Assembly: GCA_017651785.1 (NCBI GenBank)
Contig: JAGCCD010000230.1
Coordinates: forward strand, 1 to 6,728
DNA length: 6,728 bases
Direction: 5' to 3'
Source: Bacteroidales bacterium
GTDB lineage: Bacteria > Bacteroidota > Bacteroidia > Bacteroidales > UBA932
A program made the position numbers and the translations under genes. Position 1 is the stretch's first letter, and every line of letters begins with the position of its first letter. Of the stretch, positions 1-5,877 are shown piece after piece. The notes beneath the pieces are model-generated. The model ran no database searches. It was not told the origin of the DNA and was given only the letters and a program-made list of their open reading frames with translations.

Positions 1-682
1 CCTGGTCAAAACGGTAGATATCAAGCAGTTGCTCCTTGAATGAATAGCCTCCGAGCCGCCCCCGGTACTCAACCATCCTGGCGGCAAAGTAAGGGCCTAT
101 GCCGGGGAGGGCGTCGAACGCGGCGGAGTCTGCCCGGTTGATATCGGTCTTTGGAATGACGATGTACGGCTCCAGTCTTGCGAACACGGAATCCGACACC
201 ACGTAGGACCTGGCAAGGTCTGACGGACGGCGGAAGCGGCCGCCTTTCTGGCGGTAGCTGTCTATGGCCTGGGCCTGCTTTTCGCTGAACCCCAGGCGCA
301 CCAGATCATCTATGCTCACGGTATTGGGGTTGAAGCGAAAAGATTCTACCCGCCTGTTCTGCCTCCGCACCCTCTCCGCCGCCTCGCTGTGAGCGGCATT
401 GCGTCTCACTGATACCACACCCTCTGACCCACTGCCATTAGCAATCCCATCAGGACCGAGGCCCGAAGCACCCTCCGCTCCCAGCAGCCTGGCCGCCAGC
501 GAGCCGTCCACTACATACACCGTATCCGGTTTCTCCTGCACGGCGGCTATACGCAAAGCGGCCGCGCGATGTATGAAAAGCGCTGACTGATAACCTATTA
601 TGAGAAATGCAAGGGCTATGGCGCCCACTTTGAAAGTACTGGACGGGGTGCCGTTATCCTTCTGTGGTTTCTGCCGGGCCAT
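1..682 (-). CDS. Membrane-anchored helix-hairpin-helix (ComEA-like) protein, 3' end cut off by window edge
   Basis: The reading frame is open from the ATG at 682 to the left edge (227 codons, no stop), so the C-terminus is missing. Residues 18-37 form one hydrophobic segment after a short basic N-terminus, which suggests a membrane anchor with the rest outside the cytoplasm. A linker of roughly 75 residues follows. Then come two HhH-type units: a degenerate one at about 117-173 (FNPNTVSIDDL, LGFSEKQA) and a classic one from about 179 (DINRADSAAFDALPGIGPYF), with the LPGIG hairpin at 192-196 and AARMVEYR after it. Such repeats bind DNA backbone non-specifically. ComEA, the DNA-uptake receptor, is the best known anchored example, but a competence role here is only inference. 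The start is supported by AAGGAGGA at 698-691, eight bases upstream. The gene overlaps the end of rsmI by 29 nt, suggesting co-transcription and coupling. Family call firm, role uncertain. Confidence 0.85.
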   Translation of the reverse strand, partial: MARQKPQKDNGTPSSTFKVGAIALAFLIIGYQSALFIHRAAALRIAAVQEKPDTVYVVDGSLAARLLGAEGASGLGPDGIANGSGSEGVVSVRRNAAHSEAAERVRRQNRRVESFRFNPNTVSIDDLVRLGFSEKQAQAIDSYRQKGGRFRRPSDLARSYVVSDSVFARLEPYIVIPKTDINRADSAAFDALPGIGPYFAARMVEYRGRLGGYSFKEQLLDIYRFDQ

Positions 683-1406
683 CTTCTCTCTCCTCCTTGT
701 ACTTGTTGCGGTGCTCGTGGTGCGCCTCTTTGGGCAGACCGGCTACCACAATTACAATCTCTCCCTTGGGCTCGACAGCCCTGAAATGCTCCAGCACCTC
801 GGCGAGCGTACCCCGCCGGTGCTCCTCGTGCAGCTTGGAAATCTCCCGCGCCACAGAGCACTCGCGCCCGGGACCGAAGACCTCCGTGAACTGCTGCAGC
901 GTCGCCACGAGGCGGCGCGGTGATTCGTAGAATATCATAGTTCTGGTTTCTTTGGTTAAGTGTTCGAGCAAGGTATGGCGGCCCTTCTTTACGGGCAGGA
1001 AGCCCTCGAAGCAGAAGCGGTCGCAGGGGAGGCCGGACGATACGAGAGCCGGGATGCAGGCGGTAGCTCCCGGAAGCGTCTGGACCTCGATGCCTTCCCT
1101 GGCGCACTCGCGTGCCAGCAGGAAGCCCGGATCTGAAATTCCCGGGGTGCCGGCGTCGCTCACCAGGGCCACTTTGGCGCCCGCCTGAAGCTGCTGTTTT
1201 ACGTATCCCGCGGCCTGGTGCTCGTTGAACTTATGATAAGCCACGAGCTTGCCGGAGATACCGAAATGCTTCATCAGGACGCCGCTGGTGCGGGTATCCT
1301 CTGCCAGGATGACATCGGCCTGACGCAGTACGGAAACGGCGCGCATTGTCATGTCTTCCAAATTGCCCACGGGAGTGGGAACTATGTAGAGAATACCGTT
1401 GGGCAT
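654..1406 (-). CDS. rsmI: 16S rRNA (cytidine-1402-2'-O)-methyltransferase RsmI
   Basis: RsmI transfers a methyl group from S-adenosylmethionine to the 2'-O of C1402 in 16S rRNA, in the ribosomal P site. The 250-residue product has the tetrapyrrole-methylase fold motifs in order: VPTPVGNLEDMT (9-20), AEDTR (35-39), SDAGTPGISDPG (83-94), LPGATA (111-116), FYESPRR (159-165), AREISKLHEE (186-195) and GEIVIVVAG (215-223). The frame continues up to an ATG at 1448, but I chose 1406. Homologues begin a few residues before LYIVPTPVGN, and the extra 14 codons would lie across a likely promoter whose start point is near 1432. After GEIVIVVAG there is a charged tail of about 27 residues (HHEHRNKYKEERED) in place of the longer C-terminal domain of the E. 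coli enzyme. The tail overlaps the start of the HhH gene, probably its operon partner. Confidence 0.95.
   Translation of the reverse strand: MPNGILYIVPTPVGNLEDMTMRAVSVLRQADVILAEDTRTSGVLMKHFGISGKLVAYHKFNEHQAAGYVKQQLQAGAKVALVSDAGTPGISDPGFLLARECAREGIEVQTLPGATACIPALVSSGLPCDRFCFEGFLPVKKGRHTLLEHLTKETRTMIFYESPRRLVATLQQFTEVFGPGRECSVAREISKLHEEHRRGTLAEVLEHFRAVEPKGEIVIVVAGLPKEAHHEHRNKYKEEREDGPAETTEG
691..698 (-). promoter_or_regulatory. Strong Shine-Dalgarno for the HhH gene, inside rsmI
   Basis: On the minus strand AAGGAGGA lies eight bases before the ATG at 682, within the last codons of rsmI. A clear Shine-Dalgarno is uncommon in Bacteroidetes. It fixes the HhH start and would let the downstream gene be translated on the rsmI mRNA despite the overlap. 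Confidence 0.6.
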
Positions 1407-1429
1407 GTCTGAAATCTTTGTTATATTTG
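1398..1429 (+). promoter_or_regulatory. Probable tdk promoter
   Basis: TATATTTG (1422-1429) fits TAnnTTTG exactly. GTTG (1398-1401) is a 3-of-4 match to the -33 TTTG with a 20-nt spacer. The expected start is near 1433, leaving a leader of about 16 nt. The -33 element overlaps the first codons of rsmI on the other strand, so this promoter and the rsmI promoter face each other. Confidence 0.5.
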
Positions 1430-1435
1430 TCTGCA

Positions 1436-1467
1436 CAAAGTTAAGCAAATGTTCTCAGAAAACCACA
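1436..1467 (-). promoter_or_regulatory. Probable promoter for rsmI and the HhH gene
   Basis: On the minus strand TAACTTTG (1443-1436) matches the Bacteroidetes -7 consensus TAnnTTTG. TGTG at 1467-1464 is a 3-of-4 match to the -33 TTTG with a 20-nt spacer. Transcription would begin near 1432, giving a leader of about 26 nt to the ATG at 1406. The -33 element lies inside tdk codons. The weak -33 keeps confidence moderate. Confidence 0.4.
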
Positions 1468-2024
1468 CCAAATCCGGCTGCATAGAAGTAGTTTGCGGCT
1501 CCATGTTCTCTGGCAAGACAGAGGAACTCATCCGGCGCCTTCGCCGCGCCCAGTTCGCCAATCAGGTAATAGCCATCTTCAAACCCGCCATAGACAACCG
1601 CTATTCGGACGTCGAGGTGGTTTCCCACGACTTCCACAAGATCACCTCCAAGCCCATACCCGACGCTGCGGAAATGCTCAAAGTTGGTCCCGAGGTAGAG
1701 GTTGTGGGCATAGACGAGGCCCAGTTCTTCGGAGAGAACCTGGTAGATGTTTGCCAGACGCTTGCAAACCGCGGCATCCGCGTAATCGCCGCAGGCCTTG
1801 ACACGGATTATATGGGCAAGCCTTTCGGCCCAATGCCCCAGCTTATGGCAGTAGCAGAGGACGTGCAGAAGGTGCACGCCATTTGCGTGAAATGCGGCAA
1901 CCTGGCCAACCACTCCCACCGTCTGAGCAAGAGCAAAGACCTCGTGGTGCTCGGAGAAAAAGACGTCTACGAGCCCCTCTGCAGGGAGTGCTATAACAAG
2001 GTAATGGCAGAAGAGAAGGCCTAG
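1449..2024 (+). CDS. tdk: Thymidine kinase, type II (zinc-containing)
   Basis: Cytosolic thymidine kinase phosphorylates thymidine to dTMP with ATP, the salvage route into DNA precursors. The 191-residue protein has normal length for the type II (TK1-like) family. The P-loop GSMFSGKT is at 17-24. DEAQFF (89-94) supplies the catalytic glutamate E90. The structural zinc site is intact with Cys146/Cys149 (CVKC) and Cys178/Cys181 (CREC). The loop with YEPLC, which closes over the nucleoside, precedes the last pair. The start at 1449 leaves a short N-terminal stretch before the P-loop strand, as in relatives, and fits the promoter at 1398-1429. It diverges from rsmI and ends tail to tail with rmuC, the two stop codons overlapping in CTAG (2021-2024). 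No Shine-Dalgarno is visible. Nothing looks truncated or mutated. Confidence 0.97.
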   Translation: MFSENHTKSGCIEVVCGSMFSGKTEELIRRLRRAQFANQVIAIFKPAIDNRYSDVEVVSHDFHKITSKPIPDAAEMLKVGPEVEVVGIDEAQFFGENLVDVCQTLANRGIRVIAAGLDTDYMGKPFGPMPQLMAVAEDVQKVHAICVKCGNLANHSHRLSKSKDLVVLGEKDVYEPLCRECYNKVMAEEKA

Positions 2025-3322
2025 CCTTCAATCTGTATAACTCCCTCTACGGGAGGCAGTTCCTTCTTTCCCTTAACGCCCAGGGCTTCTACGTCGTGGG
2101 CGGCTTTTATTATGCTCTGGCCACCCTCGCGGAGCTTCTTGTCGCCGATCTCGAAGCTCTTCAGGGCGTCGTTCAGATTCTTGCCCACGGCGGCATATGC
2201 GTCGCTGAACTCGCGTACGCGGTCTATCATTCGGCTTGCGGCGGCGACTATCTTTTCCTGGTTGCGTGCCTGCTCGAAGTTGGTCCAGGCAGAGCGCACA
2301 AGGCGCAGGAAAGGCATAAGCGTTTCTTCGCTGGTTATGAGGACGTTCTTGCGGAAGGCGTCGGCAATGAGGTGAGGATTCTCCTGCCTTGCCAGCACCA
2401 GGGCGTTCACGTTGGGAACGAACATTACCGTGTAGTCCAGGAACTTGCGCCCGGGACGAAGATAGGAAGTGTAGTCTTTGCGCGAGAGGCCGTCTACCTG
2501 GTCCAGTACCGCCTTGAGATTGCGGGCCGACGCCTCAGTCCTCTCCTGCCCGGTCTCTGCCGCAAAATAGTCTGACAGGGCGTTGAGGGACACTTTGCAG
2601 TCTATCACTATGTCTGTGTTGTCGGGATAATGGAGGATGAAGTCCGGCCTCATGCGCTTGCCGGTTTCTTCGTTATGGATGGCGAGGCCGAGCTCGTCCC
2701 GCAGGGTCTCTTCCTTGTCGAAATCACGGCCCTCAACAAGCCCTTCCGCCAGCAGGAGGTTGTGCAGCTGGGTCTCTCCCCAGCAGCCCTGCATCTTGTT
2801 CTGGCCGCGGAGCGCGCTGGCGAGCCTGTCTGCCTTAAGCCCCACATTCTCTGTCTGCTGGCTGAGGTTCTTGACGGCGTTGTCCAGCTGCATGCGGAGC
2901 TCGGTGGAAGAGTCGTGCTGGGTTTTCTTGTTGGCCTCGAAGGCCTCTTTCATATCCTTGAGGTTCTTGTTGAAGTCTTCTGTAATGGTGCTGAAGGAGG
3001 CCTGGGCGCGCTTGCTGAACTCGTCTTCGCGGGCCTTGAGGACTTTCTCGCTCTCTACGCTGATCTGCGCCTTTACGGCCTCTATTTCCTGTTTGAGGGC
3101 GTTGCGGTGGATTTCCTGCTGCTCGGCGAGCCGCTGCTCGAAGGAAGTGCGCTGCGACTCGTTCTCTTTGCGCGCGTACTCCAGGTCTTTGCCCAGTTCG
3201 CCCAGTTTGAGGTCTCTTGTGTGGATCTGTGTGCGCTGGTTGCCCACCCTTACCAGAAGGACGATAAGGAATACAAGCAGCAAGGCAGCTGCTGAAATGA
3301 GTATGATGTCCAGTGTGCTCAT
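2021..3322 (-). CDS. rmuC: RmuC family DNA recombination protein
   Basis: RmuC was named from an E. coli gene that limits recombination between short inverted repeats; its core resembles PD-(D/E)XK nucleases, and the biochemical activity is not well established. The 433-residue product starts with one membrane helix (about 5-25), then a long charged coiled coil (about 30-170), then the RmuC core. Core motifs include GCWGE (179-183), [10 protein letters not shown] (225-234) and VIDCKVSL (239-246). The aspartates and lysine of the PD...DxK pattern are D227, D241 and K243. DYTVMFVPN (296-304) follows, and the end is helical with a basic KGKK. The membrane helix suggests the nuclease-like part is tethered at the inner membrane (inference). 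The start overlaps the stop of the upstream lipoprotein gene as ATGA, so translation is probably coupled and no separate promoter was seen. The stop overlaps that of tdk. Confidence 0.95.
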   Translation of the reverse strand: MSTLDIILISAAALLLVFLIVLLVRVGNQRTQIHTRDLKLGELGKDLEYARKENESQRTSFEQRLAEQQEIHRNALKQEIEAVKAQISVESEKVLKAREDEFSKRAQASFSTITEDFNKNLKDMKEAFEANKKTQHDSSTELRMQLDNAVKNLSQQTENVGLKADRLASALRGQNKMQGCWGETQLHNLLLAEGLVEGRDFDKEETLRDELGLAIHNEETGKRMRPDFILHYPDNTDIVIDCKVSLNALSDYFAAETGQERTEASARNLKAVLDQVDGLSRKDYTSYLRPGRKFLDYTVMFVPNVNALVLARQENPHLIADAFRKNVLITSEETLMPFLRLVRSAWTNFEQARNQEKIVAAASRMIDRVREFSDAYAAVGKNLNDALKSFEIGDKKLREGGQSIIKAAHDVEALGVKGKKELPPVEGVIQIEG

Positions 3323-3975
3323 TTAATGCTTACGTTGACTCTTTTTAAGCAGGGCTCCTCGCTCATAGCCCTGGGATTGGTGCCGGGAACGTCCTGGGGT
3401 ACGGGGATGCCCAGGATGTCGAACAGCTGCTCCCAATACAGGGGCATTGTGCCGTCTGCGGCCTTGAAATTCATTGGTGCCTCCGTGAAGATGAAGTCTC
3501 CGGAGGGAGTTAAGTAGCTGTCTCTCACGAGCTCAGTGCAGTAGAGCGCAGTGTCGCACGGGGTGAAGCCAATATTGTATCTGAGGCCGGTGAAAGCCTT
3601 GGCACGCTCTACGGATGCTGCAATTCCGGTGGTGTCTTTGAGACGCATCACTATCATTTCCGGCAGTGAACCGTCCTTGAGGGTGAAGTCTGTGAGGAAG
3701 GTGTCAAGCGGGTGCCTGTCTACTCCGTGCTTGATGGTGGCGTCTATGATCCAGACGCTGCCGTCTTTTTCTACGTTGGCTATTGCGGTGTGGATGATAT
3801 TGAGGTCTCCGGGGGAGGTGGCGGCGCCTATTGCCTCTGACATTGAATCTTCTGCAAGGGAGTAGTCTGCGGGGATGCCCACAAAGATGAGGTCTCCGTT
3901 ACGCAGCGTCTGAGGTTTGCGGGTGCAGGCGGCCACAGAGAGGATGGCGGCGGCGATGAGCAGTGTCTTCTTCAT
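3319..3975 (-). CDS. YiiX/YebB-like permuted NlpC/P60 cysteine hydrolase lipoprotein
   Basis: The 218-residue product has a lipoprotein signal (MKKTLLIAAAILSVAAC) with lipidation at Cys17. The next residues (TRKPQ) are not acidic, so the Bacteroidetes surface-export signal is absent and a periplasm-facing location is likely. The mature part fits the permuted papain-like YiiX group (Peptidase_C92, formerly DUF830). NGDLIFVG (26-33) opens the domain, the probable catalytic histidine is H62 in IIHTAI, and the probable nucleophile is Cys146 in LYCTELV, with E148 following. LRYNIGF (131-137), just before the cysteine, is also typical. Relatives are thought to act on amide or thioester bonds in lipids or peptidoglycan; the substrate here is unknown. 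It is the first gene of a pair with rmuC (ATGA overlap at 3319-3322) and has a near-perfect promoter immediately upstream that predicts an almost leaderless mRNA. A later start would lose the signal peptide. Confidence 0.85.
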   Translation of the reverse strand: MKKTLLIAAAILSVAACTRKPQTLRNGDLIFVGIPADYSLAEDSMSEAIGAATSPGDLNIIHTAIANVEKDGSVWIIDATIKHGVDRHPLDTFLTDFTLKDGSLPEMIVMRLKDTTGIAASVERAKAFTGLRYNIGFTPCDTALYCTELVRDSYLTPSGDFIFTEAPMNFKAADGTMPLYWEQLFDILGIPVPQDVPGTNPRAMSEEPCLKRVNVSIK

Positions 3976-3981
3976 AACTTA

Positions 3982-4013
3982 CAAATATACGATATTGCGT
4001 TTTTATTCGCAAA
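3982..4013 (-). promoter_or_regulatory. Promoter for the YiiX-like lipoprotein and rmuC
   Basis: On the minus strand TTTG (4013-4010), a 20-nt spacer and TATATTTG (3989-3982) give a full match to the Bacteroidetes promoter consensus. With the usual spacing the transcript starts near 3978, only about three bases before the ATG at 3975. It interlocks with the DUF389 promoter, the -33 box of each lying in or beside the spacer of the other. Confidence 0.65.
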
Positions 4014-4025
4014 CCATTATATTTG
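3994..4025 (+). promoter_or_regulatory. Promoter for the DUF389 gene
   Basis: ATTG (3994-3997, three of four), a 20-nt spacer and TATATTTG (4018-4025, exact TAnnTTTG) form the plus-strand promoter. The predicted start is near 4029, about two bases before the ATG at 4031. Its -7 box is the exact inverted copy of the lipoprotein gene's -7 box at 3982-3989. Confidence 0.6.
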
Positions 4026-4030
4026 CGCTC

Positions 4031-5377
4031 ATGGCTAACAAGTTATCCGCTTTTTTCCGGTCCCTGCTCAACCTGTCGGACTACGTGGATCTGGACGGCG
4101 CCAAGCTGTCCATTCATAAGAACGTATATTTCCGGGGCCCTAACGTCTTCATTCTGGCGTGTGCCATAATCATCGCCTCGGTGGGACTGAACGTGAATTC
4201 CATCCCGGTCATAATTGGCGCCATGCTCATATCCCCGGTTATGGGACCCATCCTGGGCTTCGGCTTCAGCCTTGGCGTGCAGGACAGGCAGCTGCTCAAG
4301 GACTCTCTGCGCAACTTCCTGGTAATGGTGGTGATAAGCATCCTTGCCTCTACGCTGTACTTCCTCCTGAGCCCCCTTAACCTCGAGCATCCCACGGAGT
4401 TGTTAGCCAGAACCAACCCTACCGTTTACGACGTCCTGATAGCCCTGTTCGGCGGCTTTGCCGGTATTTTCGAGAACTCCCGCAAGGAAAAGGGCACGGT
4501 GCTCGCGGGCGTAGCCATAGCCACGGCTCTCATGCCGCCTCTGTGCACCATCGGATACGGTATATCCATGCTCAACTGGCATTACATAGGAGGGGCGCTG
4601 TACCTCTTCATCATAAACAGCATATTCATCGCCCTCGCTACCTTCCTGGGCGTCAAGTACATAGGCTATCCCGTCGTTAAGGCCGATACCGCCGTAAACA
4701 GCCACCTTTCCCGCGGAGCCCTGGCCGTCGTGCTGCTTCTCATCATCGTTCCCAGCGTATTCTCGGCCGTCCAGATAGTGAGGGAGAGCAACTTCAAGAT
4801 TCACGTCTCCAAGCTTATGGAAGACAATAAAACCATAGGCCGCGGCTTCGTGTACAATTACCAGGTAAATACAGAAAACAATCCTCCCACAATTGAGGTC
4901 TTCCTCGCGGGAGAACAGATAACAGGAGAGGACCGTGAGCGCTTCTATGGCGCCGCCGCAGCTCACGGAATTACCAGGGAGCAGATAGTGCTGCGGGAAG
5001 AGGCGTCCTTCTCCAGCGTCTCCGAGTCCGACATAATAAAAGGCATCTACGCCCATTCTGACGACCAGCAGAAGGCGCTCAGGGATTCCATAAACGCGCT
5101 TACGTCCCATCTGGATGCCTATCGCCGCTACGACATCCCGGTGCGCGCCGTCTGGAAGGAGCTCTCCGCGCAGTTCCCGGACATTACGTCAATGGTAATT
5201 ACCAGGGGCTACAAGGTAGAGAAGGCCGGAGAAGGAACGTCCGTTTCTCCCGGTCCCGACAAAGTGATAGCCGTACTCAAGAGCTCCAAGACCCTGAGCG
5301 ACGAACAGCTGCGTACAATAGAGCGCTGGCTCAAGGTACGCGTGGGCTCCGAGGACGTATCCGTAGTGGTGGAATAA
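4031..5377 (+). CDS. DUF389 family integral membrane protein
   Basis: The 448-residue product belongs to the DUF389 family (uncharacterised hydrophobic domain, often named TIGR00341/TIGR00271), whose function is unknown. A short amphipathic N-terminus is followed by about seven hydrophobic segments, roughly at 37-54, 58-80, 97-113, 134-147, 157-178, 186-208 and 229-247. The family signatures are visible: VNSIPVIIGAMLISPVMGPI (55-74) and GVAIATALMPPLCTIGYGI (160-178). From about 250 to 448 the protein is hydrophilic with mixed helices and strands, ending in VRVGSEDVSVVVE, and is probably a soluble domain. I chose the ATG at 4031. The frame extends back to 3917, but that would run through both promoters of the gap and into the divergent lipoprotein gene. 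The stop lies one base from the stop of yraN on the other strand. A transport or signalling role is only a guess. Confidence 0.9.
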   Translation: MANKLSAFFRSLLNLSDYVDLDGAKLSIHKNVYFRGPNVFILACAIIIASVGLNVNSIPVIIGAMLISPVMGPILGFGFSLGVQDRQLLKDSLRNFLVMVVISILASTLYFLLSPLNLEHPTELLARTNPTVYDVLIALFGGFAGIFENSRKEKGTVLAGVAIATALMPPLCTIGYGISMLNWHYIGGALYLFIINSIFIALATFLGVKYIGYPVVKADTAVNSHLSRGALAVVLLLIIVPSVFSAVQIVRESNFKIHVSKLMEDNKTIGRGFVYNYQVNTENNPPTIEVFLAGEQITGEDRERFYGAAAAHGITREQIVLREEASFSSVSESDIIKGIYAHSDDQQKALRDSINALTSHLDAYRRYDIPVRAVWKELSAQFPDITSMVITRGYKVEKAGEGTSVSPGPDKVIAVLKSSKTLSDEQLRTIERWLKVRVGSEDVSVVVE

Positions 5378-5378
5378 T

Positions 5379-5759
5379 CTAAGTGAAAGTAGGTATGAAA
5401 GCGGCGGGGAAGTACTCCAGCCGCGGGTTTCCGCACAGGTCAAACTCAACCGTAAGTACATCGAACTGAACCTCCTGCACGCCGGGAAACATATCCGGCG
5501 AGTGGAGGAACGCCTGAGCCGCCTTCACCATTCTCTGCCGCTTGAAGGAGTTTACGTTTACCTCCGGCCTTACGGGCGCGCCGGCGCTTCGCGTCTTTAC
5601 CTCCACTATGTGAAGGATACTGTCTTTCAGGCTGATGATGTCAAGTTCCAGGTGCGAGGAGCGCCAGTTGCGCCTCACGATCCTGTGTCCCTGTCCGAGA
5701 AGATAATTGCAGGCCTCCTGCTCGCCCCGGGCGCCTACTGTCTGCTGTTTGGTCTTCAT
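5379..5759 (-). CDS. yraN: YraN family (UPF0102) endonuclease-like protein
   Basis: A 126-residue protein of the YraN/UPF0102 family, small single-domain proteins with a Holliday-junction-resolvase-like PD-(D/E)XK fold and no firmly established cellular role. Family features: GARGEQEACNYLL (9-21) with E13, NWRSSHLELDII (31-42) with D40, and VEVKTRS (52-58) carrying the E53-x-K55 pair. The catalytic set looks complete. FDVLTVEF (99-106) is the usual late strand. The frame extends upstream to an ATG at 5804, but I chose 5759. The extra 15 residues (MLNRILLLLLSKRKT) are not conserved in the family, and the upstream ATG sits within the -33 box of a well-formed promoter. The gene is monocistronic in view, tail to tail with DUF389 (one base between stops) and divergent from the ATPase. 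In many bacteria yraN neighbours rsmI (as in E. coli yraL-yraN); here they are several kb apart. Confidence 0.93.
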   Translation of the reverse strand: MKTKQQTVGARGEQEACNYLLGQGHRIVRRNWRSSHLELDIISLKDSILHIVEVKTRSAGAPVRPEVNVNSFKRQRMVKAAQAFLHSPDMFPGVQEVQFDVLTVEFDLCGNPRLEYFPAAFIPTFT

Positions 5760-5774
5760 AGTCTTTCGTTTTGA

Positions 5775-5805
5775 CAAAAGTAGCAAAAGAATGCGGTTCA
5801 GCAAA
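5775..5805 (-). promoter_or_regulatory. yraN promoter
   Basis: On the minus strand TTTG (5805-5802), a 19-nt spacer and TACTTTTG (5782-5775) match the Bacteroidetes consensus. The start is expected near 5771, giving a leader of about 12 nt to the ATG at 5759. This is the main evidence against the upstream start at 5804. Confidence 0.65.
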
Positions 5806-5822
5806 GGCCGTGTCGCGATTTC

Positions 5823-5835
5823 GCAACTTGGTTGC
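5823..5835. promoter_or_regulatory. 13-bp palindrome, candidate operator
   Basis: GCAAC-TTG-GTTGC is a perfect 5-bp inverted repeat around three bases. It overlaps the only -33-like element of the ATPase promoter and lies 17 bp beyond the yraN -33 box. Position and symmetry suit a dimeric regulator, plausibly metal-responsive given the downstream gene, but a chance palindrome of this size cannot be excluded. Confidence 0.35.
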
Positions 5836-5856
5836 AGCCGGGACGTCTTATCTTTG
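5827..5856 (+). promoter_or_regulatory. Probable promoter of the metal ATPase gene
   Basis: TATCTTTG (5849-5856) is an exact TAnnTTTG box. The best -33 candidate is CTTG (5827-5830) with an 18-nt spacer, shorter than the usual 19-21, so basal activity may be weak. The predicted start is near 5860, leaving a leader of about 18 nt. Confidence 0.5.
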
Positions 5857-5877
5857 CGTCAGAAAAACCGAAACACT

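Noticed and set aside
616..1107. 163-codon minus-strand frame overlapping rsmI
   Set aside because: It is an Arg/Pro/Gly-rich alternate-frame translation of GC-rich rsmI and HhH coding DNA.
1407..1448. 14-codon upstream extension of rsmI
   Set aside because: It covers the likely promoter and start site and is not found before the conserved LYIVPTPVGN in the family.
2630..3326. Two long plus-strand frames (221 and 229 codons) opposite rmuC
   Set aside because: They are antisense to a clear RmuC coding region, have leucine/serine-rich composition typical of a complement of coiled-coil coding DNA, and show no family motif.
3917..4030. N-terminal extension of the DUF389 gene
   Set aside because: The extra 38 codons cross both divergent promoters and overlap the lipoprotein gene; they have no family support.
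4403..5110. 235-codon minus-strand frame opposite the DUF389 gene
   Set aside because: It lies wholly within a recognised gene on the other strand and has no recognisable domain.
5760..5804. 15-codon leucine-rich extension of yraN, a possible signal peptide
   Set aside because: It lies within and upstream of the promoter at 5775-5805, and YraN proteins are cytosolic.
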